Of a stretch of 33,736 nt of DNA, positions 16,608 to 25,046 are shown piece by piece; position 1 is the first letter of the stretch; each line of letters opens with the position of its first letter. Both the position numbers and the translations under genes were made by a program. Below the pieces are notes generated by a model. It was not told the DNA's origin, did no database searches, and saw nothing but the letters and a program-made list of their open reading frames with translations. The DNA comes from Fibrobacter sp. Its GTDB lineage: Bacteria; Fibrobacterota; Fibrobacteria; Fibrobacterales; Fibrobacteraceae. The stretch is from NCBI GenBank assembly GCA_031271785.1, contig JAISUZ010000077.1:1-33736 (forward strand). The letters are read 5' to 3'.

Positions 16608-18038
16608 ATGAGCAGTCTGGAAGCCGATCACAAATTCCTGAAAAAAAGTGCATGGTTCAATATCATCGGCACCGTTCTTAAAATTTGCGGTCCTCTTTTA
16701 ACCGTGCTGCTCGCCCGTATTTTCGGTGCGGCGGAATTCGGTATTTTTGTTTCTACGCAAACACTCCTGCTCACCATCGCACGTTCGGCTACGCTCGGCT
16801 TGGATAAAGGTTTACATTGGTATTTACCCCGGAACAAACTTCATAATCGCCCCGCTTTTGAAGGGATCATGGAATCGTTTTGGATTTCCGTTTTGATTGC
16901 GTTTTTATGTACCGTGGTTATTTTTATCGGTTCCTTTACGCCGTTGATTTCCGCAGAACTTCCCTGGTATGCGCTTTCTCTGGTTTTCTATTCGGCTTCA
17001 TTTGTTCTCAGTAACACATCGGAAGGCAATCGCCGTCCGCAAAACGCCATATTCATCAATTCTTTTTTTGTCGCCGTTCTTTCTCCCGCCGTTTCGATTC
17101 TTCTCCATTTTTTGAACATTCCGCACCCGCTTCCGCTAGGACTTTTGTTCGGGCAGATCGGCGGGTTTATTCTGCATGCCATTTTAGTCCGCAGGCAATT
17201 TAGCGAGATGCCGGTTTTTCCGGGGAAAAAAATCTCGAAGGATTTATTGTTTTACTCTCTGCCGCTCGGTTTCAATGAATTTGTGTCCGCATTTTTGATT
17301 CGCTCCGGATTGTGGATGGTGCTTTTGTTTTTGGGTCCGGAGAAAGCGGGCGCGTATGCGATTATGGTCACCCTATCCAACGGGCTTCAAACGATCAGAG
17401 TCGGTTTCACGCCCATTTTAACGCCGGTTGTCGCCGGGATGAATAAAGAGCGTCTCTATTCCGATTTGAAACCTGTTCTTACTTATTGCATTTCAATGAT
17501 TACGCTGATTCAACTCGTGATCGGATTCTTTATTGTGCTGTTTCCCGATGAAATTTTAAGTCTCGCCGGGAATGATTTTATTGTTCAGCCGGAAGCGCTC
17601 GGCATTTTACTGCTGATTCAGTTATTGTTGGGTTTTTGGGGTATGGCGCTTGTGATTATGAATGGAATCGGGAAAAGTTTTTACACCTTGAAAATGAATA
17701 TTTTTTCCCTTGGAGTCGCTTTGATCTCCGGGTATTTTCTGATTCCCGCTTTCGGTCTTGTCGGAGCCGCTTTATCCATGCTTTCCTACAACGTTGTTTC
17801 TATGGTTTGGAATAATATTTATTTGGCAAAACTCGGTTTGTGGCCGTATTCGGCGAAGTTGTGGGTACAATTACTTTGGATTGTGTTACTGCTTGTGACG
17901 TATATTGTGTTGAATTTCGGGGGCTTAACGCTTAATGTTTGGCAGAAAATAGTTTTCTATCTTGTGGTGCTTGCTGCTCTTGGTTTTCAACTGTGGCTGC
18001 GGAGCAAGAGATCGGTGAAGCCGTCACAACGCATGTAA
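16608..18038 (+). CDS. Wzx-like polysaccharide flippase (MOP superfamily)
   Basis: This 476-residue integral membrane protein has about 12-14 hydrophobic helices and the N-terminal pattern of the polysaccharide biosynthesis/Wzx branch of the MOP exporters (LLTVLLARIFGAAEFGIFVSTQ near residues 30-52). Such proteins flip lipid-linked saccharides across the inner membrane. The C-terminus is a short basic tail. The neighbouring glycosyltransferases and LtaS-like enzymes agree with a role in exporting a glycan or its precursor. No Shine-Dalgarno precedes the ATG. A 28-codon frame (16525-16611) ends in an ATGA overlap with this start, so coupled translation is possible. The specific substrate cannot be told from the sequence. 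It faces the convergent GT8-like gene 17 nt downstream. Confidence 0.85.
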   Translation: MSSLEADHKFLKKSAWFNIIGTVLKICGPLLTVLLARIFGAAEFGIFVSTQTLLLTIARSATLGLDKGLHWYLPRNKLHNRPAFEGIMESFWISVLIAFLCTVVIFIGSFTPLISAELPWYALSLVFYSASFVLSNTSEGNRRPQNAIFINSFFVAVLSPAVSILLHFLNIPHPLPLGLLFGQIGGFILHAILVRRQFSEMPVFPGKKISKDLLFYSLPLGFNEFVSAFLIRSGLWMVLLFLGPEKAGAYAIMVTLSNGLQTIRVGFTPILTPVVAGMNKERLYSDLKPVLTYCISMITLIQLVIGFFIVLFPDEILSLAGNDFIVQPEALGILLLIQLLLGFWGMALVIMNGIGKSFYTLKMNIFSLGVALISGYFLIPAFGLVGAALSMLSYNVVSMVWNNIYLAKLGLWPYSAKLWVQLLWIVLLLVTYIVLNFGGLTLNVWQKIVFYLVVLAALGFQLWLRSKRSVKPSQRM

Positions 18039-18055
18039 AAATCCGTTATGCAAAA

Positions 18056-18958
18056 CTAAAAAAACGATTTGATTTTTTTCACATAATACATAAAAAGACG
18101 AAAGTACTGCAGGAAAGCGTAATCACCGCCCGAAATGACCAAATGGGGCATAGGGAATCCGTGTTTGGGATTCTTGATTTCCAATAAATCGTCTTCCGTT
18201 AAACGGCCGGTCTCTTTTAATGACGTGGGAATTTGTTTTTTAAAACGTCCGTATTCAAAACCAACGGTAGCAAAGTAATGCAGTATTTTTGCATTTGCAA
18301 AATAATTCATTCCATATTGTATTTGACAATTCCAAATTCCGCTCAATTCTGCAATAGGGTACTTAAGCGCCCTGTTTGAATAGGCTAACGATATTTGGTC
18401 TTTATTGATTTTTTTCGCCTTAAATTCGTTCCAAAGTTCATTCCACTTATTAAAAAATGCGACGCTTTCACTGCAATCTTTTGCAAATAAAACGCCTCCG
18501 TTAAAATAAAATTTCTCAACAGGCAAATGATGCTTATCTATTTTTTTGAGCATACTGCTTGCGCTTTTATAACTGGAGCTCTTTTTGAATTCTATGTGAG
18601 TATCCGGTACAGCGGCCAAATGATGTTTACAGTTCCATATATCCGATAAATCTTCACAGATGATGGTATCGCTATCAATGTATAAAAAATCTCCGCGGAT
18701 TTGATTTCTCATATTTGTTTTTAATAACCGGCTTCGTTCTCTTAAATCAATTGCTTCATCAAATGTTTGAACAACAACTTCATCTGCCAATTCTTTGAGC
18801 TTAAATGTTCTCTCCTCTAAATTTTGATCGGTTTTGTCATCAATAAATAATGATACAAAAACCTCCGGATTATGCATACGAAGACTCGTGATACTTACAA
18901 ATGCCTGTTCGGCATAGAGATCATTATTTGCAGATGCTAAAACGTAAAGAAATTTCAT
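18056..18958 (-). CDS. GT-A fold glycosyltransferase, GT8-like (copy 1)
   Basis: A soluble 300-residue protein with the features of a GT8-like, metal-dependent glycosyltransferase. The N-terminus, MKFLYVLASANNDLYAEQA, and the segment ending in FLYIDSD place a DxD metal/nucleotide-sugar motif at D95-S96-D97. FNGGVLFAKD (about 153-162) resembles the acceptor-side GG motif of GT8 enzymes. It is paralogous to the gene at 20020-21042: the two align from residue 1 with DSD at the same position. It is downstream of the methyltransferase gene with a 24-nt gap and shares its strand. A GAGGG site lies 4 nt before the ATG. The gene is clearly richer in A/T than the nuo genes, hinting at transfer. Donor sugar and acceptor are not predictable. 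Confidence 0.78.
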   Translation of the reverse strand: MKFLYVLASANNDLYAEQAFVSITSLRMHNPEVFVSLFIDDKTDQNLEERTFKLKELADEVVVQTFDEAIDLRERSRLLKTNMRNQIRGDFLYIDSDTIICEDLSDIWNCKHHLAAVPDTHIEFKKSSSYKSASSMLKKIDKHHLPVEKFYFNGGVLFAKDCSESVAFFNKWNELWNEFKAKKINKDQISLAYSNRALKYPIAELSGIWNCQIQYGMNYFANAKILHYFATVGFEYGRFKKQIPTSLKETGRLTEDDLLEIKNPKHGFPMPHLVISGGDYAFLQYFRLFMYYVKKIKSFF

Positions 18959-18982
18959 TTTTCCCTCAAAAGAACGATATTT

Positions 18983-19696
18983 TTATGCCGGCTTTTTTCT
19001 TAGAAACTTTTTCAAGAACATTTTAAATAATTCGGCATACGGCGTGTCTCTTTTTGTCATATCAGGGTGAACGATATCCACCGGAAAATCAAAAACAGGC
19101 TTGCGTATTTCCGAAACCCGCTCTTTTTTCACATACAACAGACAGTTTTGCTTGTAATACCATAGCGTTGGACCGATTTTTTCGTTATCCCAAAACAAAG
19201 GGCGCAAATAATCCAGGCAAATAAATCCTTTTTGTGCAAATAAATGACACCAATAACTTTGCCATTGTTCATTGACATGCATTTCTCCCCTTTGTCCCGG
19301 AACGGCCGCTGAAAAAAAGACAATATCACTTGCTTCCGTGATCGATTCTATAAATTGCCCGGCATGCTTTTCCGAAATATGCTCTGCCACTTCCAGAGAA
19401 ATCGCCAAATCATATTTTTTAGGAAGTTTAATCGGTTGTTCAAAATCGGCTTCCGAAAATTCATCTTTGGAAATAACTTGCCAGTTTTTTGCCCAAGGCC
19501 CATCCAGGCCTAAAACTTCTTTTGCTCCCAATTCTTTTAAAGCATAAAGAAACGTTCCCGTTCCGCAACCAAAGTCTATTGCAGAATGAACCGGAGGTGT
19601 CATTCCCGTAAGAATCCGGCAAATTTCCATAGCCGCTTCGATCTTACTTTCGTGCCTGGTTTTATAGAAGTCTTCATTATAAACTTCTTTCGACAT
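18983..19696 (-). CDS. Class I SAM-dependent methyltransferase in glycan locus
   Basis: This 237-residue protein has a Rossmann-fold methyltransferase core. The SAM-binding motif I is DFGCGTGTFL at 41-50. The acidic end of strand 2 is LGLDG near 65, and motif IV-like AISLEVAEHI lies near 103-112. The type resembles Methyltransf_11/23 enzymes found in polysaccharide clusters, where they methylate sugars or glycan ends. I place the start at ATG 19696 because AGGAG lies 6 nt upstream. The ATG at 19702 directly abuts that site, leaving no spacing. The C-terminus is basic (KKFLRKKPA). It is upstream of GT8-like copy 1 in one transcription unit and is likewise A/T-rich. The substrate is unknown. 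Confidence 0.8.
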   Translation of the reverse strand: MSKEVYNEDFYKTRHESKIEAAMEICRILTGMTPPVHSAIDFGCGTGTFLYALKELGAKEVLGLDGPWAKNWQVISKDEFSEADFEQPIKLPKKYDLAISLEVAEHISEKHAGQFIESITEASDIVFFSAAVPGQRGEMHVNEQWQSYWCHLFAQKGFICLDYLRPLFWDNEKIGPTLWYYKQNCLLYVKKERVSEIRKPVFDFPVDIVHPDMTKRDTPYAELFKMFLKKFLRKKPA

Positions 19697-20019
19697 ATTC
19701 ATCTCCTGTTATTTTTCAACGACAAAAAATAGTAATTTCCTAAGTTGTATTTTACATCTTTTCAAATATGGATAAAAAATCATAATCTGCTGTCTATAAG
19801 CGGTTTTTTTGCTGCAACTGGCGCCGTGCCGAAGGTAGTTTCGGTTATCGGTGGTCTTGAAATACCGGAGAACCTGCGGCACCGGTAGCGAAAAGCGCTG
19901 CAAACGAAAGAAATGCCGGCTGTTTCCGGCAAAGACCATGACATTATGGCGGAATGTCGGGCTACCGTATGCGAGCGGATAACGCTATTTTATTTGCAAA
20001 AAATTCTACATTATTCAAG
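19697..20019. other. Divergent intergenic region between methyltransferase and GT8-like copy 2
   Basis: This gap of about 320 nt must contain the promoters of the divergent units on each side, but I could not assign hexamers reliably. The left third is very A/T-rich, while 19810-19935 is GC-richer and distinct in texture. It contains a small hairpin, GCCGG at 19915-19919 pairing with CCGGC at 19926-19930. A 76-codon minus frame (19709-19939) and a 36-codon plus frame (19913-20023) are open. Neither reads like a known protein, and they may be remnants of decayed genes. The plus frame ends in an ATGA overlap with the downstream glycosyltransferase start. Confidence 0.4.
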
Positions 20020-21042
20020 ATGAAATACCTGTTCGTTTTAACGAGTTCTCCGAAAGATTTTTTTTGCGAGCAAACGCTTGTAGCGATCACTTCTCTGCGG
20101 GCGCATAATCCGAATGCTTTTGTGACTTTGCTCACCGACGATAAAACCGCAGAAACGCTTACGGGAACGCGTGCTTCTATCAAAGAGGCGGTAGATGAAT
20201 TAAAGGTTTTGAAATTAGATGAAAAATATTCGCCGATGCTGCGTTCGCGTTTTCTCAAAACCGTGATGCGCAATGAAATTGAGGGCGATTTTTTGTATAT
20301 GGATTCCGATATTGCGGTAGCAGGTGATTTGACGATTCCAGGTGTTTGGCAGGGAGGGATTTATGCCGTGCTCGATTTCCATACCAATTTGCACAAAGCG
20401 ATTAACAGAAAAAAAGTTTTGAATGCGGCAAAAATGCTCGGCTTTTCGCCCATAAAAAACGACGAGATTTTTAACGGTGGCGTAATGTTTGCAAGCGATA
20501 CGCCGCAAGCGAGAGCGTTTTTTAGGAAATGGCATGAACTTTGGCAATACTCCGTTTCGAAAAATTATCCTTTTGATATGGCTGCTCTTGCGGAAACCGA
20601 TTTCAGTTTCGGGTATGTTATCAAAAAAATGCCGGGAGAATGGAATTGTCAGCTCGCTTACGGAAAACAATTTCTGCCGCAGGCAAAGATTCTGCATTTT
20701 TTCGGGTCGCGTATTGTGGATACCTGCGGGCGGAAAGTACCGCCGGGTATGGATGTGTTTCTGCCGAAAATTTTAAGAAAAGATTTTTACACGAATTTGA
20801 AAAATATTCCCGTACATGTTTCGGAAACCGGGGATGACGCGGGCAAGCAAATTTCCATAAACGAATATTATGACTCCGTGATTAAGAATGCAAAAGACGG
20901 CTTTTTGTATCAGACGAAAAAGATAGGCGTTTTGGGGGCGGATATTGTGCGTTCTTATGCTTTTGCAAAATCGCTTTCTTTTTTATATAAGAAAACGCCT
21001 TTTTTGATACGCCCTTTCGAATGGCTGGGTAAGATTTTATGA
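20020..21042 (+). CDS. GT-A fold glycosyltransferase, GT8-like (copy 2)
   Basis: This 340-residue protein is a paralogue of the minus-strand gene at 18056-18958. Both begin MK(F/Y)L(Y/F)VL, share SITSLR- or AITSLR-HNP, and carry DSD at residues 95-97 and an FNGGV motif further on. It likely transfers a sugar from a nucleotide-sugar donor, using a metal ion bound by the DSD motif. Copy 2 has about 40 more C-terminal residues, with a basic/hydrophobic end (IRPFEWLGKIL) that may touch the membrane. I use ATG 20020 because it aligns with the start of copy 1. In-frame ATGs at 19954 and 19969 would add an unlike leader. No good ribosome site is visible. The stop overlaps the next gene by 4 nt. Confidence 0.78.
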   Translation: MKYLFVLTSSPKDFFCEQTLVAITSLRAHNPNAFVTLLTDDKTAETLTGTRASIKEAVDELKVLKLDEKYSPMLRSRFLKTVMRNEIEGDFLYMDSDIAVAGDLTIPGVWQGGIYAVLDFHTNLHKAINRKKVLNAAKMLGFSPIKNDEIFNGGVMFASDTPQARAFFRKWHELWQYSVSKNYPFDMAALAETDFSFGYVIKKMPGEWNCQLAYGKQFLPQAKILHFFGSRIVDTCGRKVPPGMDVFLPKILRKDFYTNLKNIPVHVSETGDDAGKQISINEYYDSVIKNAKDGFLYQTKKIGVLGADIVRSYAFAKSLSFLYKKTPFLIRPFEWLGKIL

Positions 21043-22250
21043 ACTTGCTCTATAATTTGGCGGCGGTACAGCCCATACACAATGCGAAATTTCACGGCGG
21101 CGGGTCTTACGGCGAAGTGGTATTTTGGGCATTGCTCGCCCGCTTGTATTCGGATGCGGCGATTCAAAATGAAAACTTCAAAATGTTTTGTATTTATGAC
21201 GGCAAAAAATACCTCAACACGAATATAATTTTCGCTTGCGAAAAATATGGCATTCCGCTCCTTGACATCAACGAGAATCTTCCGCAGGAAATGATTGAAA
21301 AACATAAGATCAACACATTTTACACGCCGCTTTATTCGCTGGAAAAAAAATGGCGTATGAATGTGGAAAAATATGTTTTCACATGGCACGGCGTGCGCGC
21401 GCTTGAAATGCGTTACAGCAGGCTCGGCATTGCTTTTGCAAAAACGATTTCACGGAAAGTGGAAGCGCTTGTACGGTATAGGGATTTTTGGAAAAAATTT
21501 TATTACAAACCTAAATACAACTCGCTTGCAAATCAAATCGCAAAAGGCGAGGTGCAGGCAATGACTGTTAGCGAACACAGCCGAGCCTCCATAAAAGCGT
21601 TTTTCCCCGAATTGATGCCGGCGGAAATCCCTGTTTTTTACAGTCCGATGGCAGAAAACGAGGCGCACGGCAGTTTAGTTGAAGACATTGAAAGTAAAAA
21701 TTATTTTCTCTTGACAAGCGGAGCCCGGTGGGAAAAAAATAATCTGCGCGCAGCGATGGCATTTGACGAGTTGATTCCATCATTGCAGACAAAGCAAAGT
21801 CAAGCGAATTTTAAAATGGTCATTACGGGCGTTACCGATAAAAAGATTTACACCAAAAAATTACGCCATAAAGATCGCTTTGTTTTTCTGAATTATGTGG
21901 AAAACGAACAGTTGGAATTTCTGCATCAAAACGCTTACGCTTTTATTTTTCCTTCGTTAAATGAAGGTTTTGGGTACCCGCCGGTACAATCCATGCGTTA
22001 CGGGGTCCCTGTGGCGGCAAGCGGCACCACATCCATCCCTGAAATTTGCGGAAACGCGGCGCTGTATTTTGATCCGTATTCCGTCAGTGAAATAAAAAAC
22101 CGTATCATCCAGCTTTTGGATTCCAAGATTTATAAAGATTATTCCGAACGCGCGAAACATCGCTACGGCGAAGTCCGTGAAAGGCAGAAAGAAGATTTGG
22201 AAAAAGCGGTGGACTTTATTTTAGGAACGGAGCCGGTCATAAAAATATGA
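21039..22250 (+). CDS. GT4-family glycosyltransferase (GT-B fold)
   Basis: This protein of 403 residues has a C-terminal domain typical of Glycos_transf_1 (GT4). The segment FIFPSLNEGFGYPPVQSMRYGVPVAASGTTSIPEICGNAALYFDP, split here at about residues 305-350, carries the E-G-F-G pattern that binds the nucleotide-sugar phosphates. The N-terminal domain is divergent and starts MNLLYNLAAVQPIHNAKFHGGG, with a glycine-rich loop near residue 20. It is probably cytoplasmic and membrane-associated, adding a sugar to a lipid-linked acceptor made with the neighbouring enzymes. The gene overlaps the GT8-like gene before it and the LtaS-like gene after it by 4 nt each (ATGA), so the three are surely co-translated. 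Confidence 0.83.
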   Translation: MNLLYNLAAVQPIHNAKFHGGGSYGEVVFWALLARLYSDAAIQNENFKMFCIYDGKKYLNTNIIFACEKYGIPLLDINENLPQEMIEKHKINTFYTPLYSLEKKWRMNVEKYVFTWHGVRALEMRYSRLGIAFAKTISRKVEALVRYRDFWKKFYYKPKYNSLANQIAKGEVQAMTVSEHSRASIKAFFPELMPAEIPVFYSPMAENEAHGSLVEDIESKNYFLLTSGARWEKNNLRAAMAFDELIPSLQTKQSQANFKMVITGVTDKKIYTKKLRHKDRFVFLNYVENEQLEFLHQNAYAFIFPSLNEGFGYPPVQSMRYGVPVAASGTTSIPEICGNAALYFDPYSVSEIKNRIIQLLDSKIYKDYSERAKHRYGEVRERQKEDLEKAVDFILGTEPVIKI

Positions 22251-24166
22251 ATCCCTTTATTTTGATAACCATTTTTGCTCTTATTTTGCAAAGCATTATG
22301 CTTGCGGTCTTTTACACATTGCCGGACTCGCTCGGGCTTTCGCTTACGGAAATGTTTTCCGGAAAAACGATTTGGCAAATTTCAATGGCTTACGGCGCGA
22401 TTTTGGTGGTTTCCTCTATTTTTGCGTTTTTAAAAAAGCCCCGTTTGCTCGCGCTGTTTTTTGCGTTTTATTTTGTCCTCGCGATTGTTGATTATGAGGT
22501 TTTTAGATTTTCACACCAACGGCTGTCTTATTCTTTTTTGCGAACCTATTTCCATTTTTCAAACATCACCGACAGCACCACCATTTTATTGCTCGGCGCT
22601 GATTTAAAAGGAACGGTGTTATGGCTTCTTTTAATGTTTGCAAGTGTTGCGGGCGGTATTCTATTTATCATTTTTTACTCTTTCCGCAAGAAAAAGAATG
22701 TAAAATCCAATATCAAAGTTCCGGTATTTTTAGGTATTTTCGGACTGATTCTTTCCGTGATTCCTTTAGTCTTATTTTTAAGCGGAACCCGGGGAATAAA
22801 AACGATCCCTGTCATTGATGTGCCTGTGGATATGCGGTTCACGCTCGGTAAACACACTCTCACCGCGCCGATTTTGCACATTGCGGCTGTGGAAACATTC
22901 GAAAATATCCGCGATCATTATAAAATCACCGAAGAGCTGGTGGATGATCTGGATGCCTTTTTACCGCCGGATTTTCCGGAAAATCGCCCGAATGCCAAAG
23001 AATATCCTGCATTCCGCGCCGCGCCTTCGCACGAGTACAAAGCAAAAACTCCGTACAACATTGTATTTGTTTTCGGTGAATCGTACAAAGGAAGAATTTT
23101 CAATCAAATGCTGCACGGCGATACCACGCTTGCTCCGAATGTATGGAAGCTCGCGAGCGACCGTACTTTTATGGAGGGCGGAGGCGGCCTCTGGTTTAAA
23201 AATGCTTTTAGCGGCGGTTACCCCACTGTTCGCGGCACAATGGCCACTTATCTAGGTTTCCCTTCGCATCCCAACCGCGATGTACCCAGTTTTTACGCCT
23301 CAAATCATTTCACGGGATTTCCGGAATTTTTAACCCATTACATAAAAACATACATGACGGTTTCAAACCCTGTTTTTGACCATACGTTGCCGTTTGTTGA
23401 AAAATATTACGGAAAAAATTGGCGGTTGCCCGAGAAAGCGCAGGTGCAAGGGACCGATGACAGTTTGGGAATGGATTTAACGCTGCGCCTCTTATCCGAG
23501 CTGCCGACGGACAGTTCCTGGTTTTTGGCATACAACACCATCACGCCTCATATTCCGTTTTACGGTTACCCGGATGCTTTTGCTCCGAAACCAAGCGATG
23601 CGATGGAGAGGTACCGAAATGCCGTGCGGTACACGGATACTCAATTCGGCCGGTTACTTTCGGCGCTTGCCGTCCGCCCTGATTTTAAACGTACGGTTAT
23701 TATCGTTTTAGGCGACCATGATACTCCCGTAGATTCTATCGACTATGCGGTTCCTCAACCCATAGGGCTTTCCGCATCGCAGATTTTTATGGGCATTTTT
23801 TCCGCCGATACCAATCTTTTCAAAGGATTGGAAATCCGGGAAGATGTAGCCTCGCAGCTGGATATCGCTCCCACCGTTTTGGATTTAGCACAAGTGAGAA
23901 CGGCGAACCATTTCTGGGGCTATGACTTGCTCACCGAAAAACGCCCTGCCGAACAGCCCGCCTTATTCTTTTCGGAAAACGCTTACTATTTGGGGTTCAG
24001 AGATTCCGTCTTGACGGGCGGTCTTAAGAACGAGGAAATTTACAAAGGGAAAAACGGACAGTTTACGCCGGTCTCCGATTCGCTTTCCGTTTTGTGGAAA
24101 AACAGGGCCATCGGCGCAAGCAAGGTTTTGCGCTCGCTATTGCGCAGTGATAAAATGCAGCCGTGA
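22247..24166 (+). CDS. LtaS-like membrane sulfatase-fold enzyme, second copy
   Basis: This 639-residue protein is built like the minus-strand enzyme at 14425-16464. Five hydrophobic helices (about 4-23, 43-62, 68-83, 125-145, 158-178) are followed by an extracytoplasmic phosphatase/sulfatase-fold domain from about 268. Candidate active-site residues are E278 (VFVFGES), T327 (GGYPTVRG), H435 (TPHIPF) and D490-H491 (VLGDHDTP). The LDIAPTVLDL segment near the end is typical of the family. Such enzymes transfer glycerol phosphate or a similar head group to a polymer outside the cytoplasm. The two copies are only distantly alike, suggesting different steps. It is translationally coupled to the GT4 gene. 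The radical SAM gene follows after 16 nt. Confidence 0.83.
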   Translation: MNPFILITIFALILQSIMLAVFYTLPDSLGLSLTEMFSGKTIWQISMAYGAILVVSSIFAFLKKPRLLALFFAFYFVLAIVDYEVFRFSHQRLSYSFLRTYFHFSNITDSTTILLLGADLKGTVLWLLLMFASVAGGILFIIFYSFRKKKNVKSNIKVPVFLGIFGLILSVIPLVLFLSGTRGIKTIPVIDVPVDMRFTLGKHTLTAPILHIAAVETFENIRDHYKITEELVDDLDAFLPPDFPENRPNAKEYPAFRAAPSHEYKAKTPYNIVFVFGESYKGRIFNQMLHGDTTLAPNVWKLASDRTFMEGGGGLWFKNAFSGGYPTVRGTMATYLGFPSHPNRDVPSFYASNHFTGFPEFLTHYIKTYMTVSNPVFDHTLPFVEKYYGKNWRLPEKAQVQGTDDSLGMDLTLRLLSELPTDSSWFLAYNTITPHIPFYGYPDAFAPKPSDAMERYRNAVRYTDTQFGRLLSALAVRPDFKRTVIIVLGDHDTPVDSIDYAVPQPIGLSASQIFMGIFSADTNLFKGLEIREDVASQLDIAPTVLDLAQVRTANHFWGYDLLTEKRPAEQPALFFSENAYYLGFRDSVLTGGLKNEEIYKGKNGQFTPVSDSLSVLWKNRAIGASKVLRSLLRSDKMQP

Positions 24167-24182
24167 GGCATCGCGTTATTAA

Positions 24183-25046
24183 ATGAAATTCGGTTATATT
24201 GAAATTACGAATCACTGCAACTTAGCCTGCAGCTTTTGCCCGAGCGCTTCTTCCGAAAGGGAAAAGCGTTTTATGTCTAAAGATTTGTTTACATCAATCA
24301 TTCGGAAAATCAAAGATTCGGTTTCGGAAGTTTATTTTCACGTTCTCGGAGAACCCACGCTCCACCCGGAATTGCAAACCTTTTTCAGAATTTGCGAAGA
24401 AAATAATTTGCTTGTAAATCTCACCACGAACGGCACGCGGATTCAAGCGGTGGAAAATGTTCTGCTTTCCGCCTCTAATTTAAGACAAGTGAACTTTTCG
24501 GTTCATGCGCTGGAAGCCTTGCCTCACGGCAATCCTGTTTTGGAATCCATAATTTCCTTTACGGAACGCGCGCTCCGGGCGCGGCCGGAACTTTATCTGA
24601 ATTTCAGGTTGTGGAACGCCGGTACGGATTCCCCTGAAGTTTCGCCGTGGAATCGGGACCTTTTTTCCAAACTTCAAGAGCGATTCGGCACGGATCTTTC
24701 CGGCGTCCGTTTTTCCAGAGAGAATAAAAGCGTCCCGGTGCAAGGGCGGCTTTATTTGCATTTGGATTCGCGCTTTGTATGGCCCGCTGCCTCACGGGAA
24801 TCCGCTCGAAAACAGGGAACCTGTCTTGCCTTGAAAACGCATTTTGCGGTTTTAACCGACGGGCGCGTTACGGCGTGCTGTCTGGATGACGCCGGTCATT
24901 TGGAACTCGGGAATATCGCGGAAACATCTCTGGAAGAAATTCTGGAATCGCCGCGGGCGTGTGCCATGCGCGAAGGTTTTCGGCGGAAAATTCTTACGGA
25001 ACCTTTTTGCCGAACCTGTTCTTACTCCCGGCGGTTCGGCTCATGA
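24183..25046 (+). CDS. Radical SAM protein with SPASM-like C-terminus
   Basis: This 287-residue protein carries the radical SAM CxxxCxxC motif at C12, C16 and C19 (HCNLACSFCP), which binds a [4Fe-4S] cluster that cleaves S-adenosylmethionine. GEP near residue 57 and the TTNGT strand near 82 fit the radical SAM barrel. The last 75 residues contain further cysteines (GTCLA, TACCLD and the final FCRTC) in the arrangement of a SPASM auxiliary-cluster domain, with the common 'GNI...SLEEILES' segment between them. Proteins of this type modify peptides or other substrates, but the reaction cannot be predicted. It lies 16 nt after the second LtaS-like gene and overlaps the TrmB-like methyltransferase by 4 nt. 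Confidence 0.82.
   Translation: MKFGYIEITNHCNLACSFCPSASSEREKRFMSKDLFTSIIRKIKDSVSEVYFHVLGEPTLHPELQTFFRICEENNLLVNLTTNGTRIQAVENVLLSASNLRQVNFSVHALEALPHGNPVLESIISFTERALRARPELYLNFRLWNAGTDSPEVSPWNRDLFSKLQERFGTDLSGVRFSRENKSVPVQGRLYLHLDSRFVWPAASRESARKQGTCLALKTHFAVLTDGRVTACCLDDAGHLELGNIAETSLEEILESPRACAMREGFRRKILTEPFCRTCSYSRRFGS

Noticed and set aside
19709-19939. A 76-codon minus-strand frame between methyltransferase and GT8-like copy 2
   Set aside because: It has no ribosome site or recognisable pattern, spans an abrupt composition change, and probably is not a gene.
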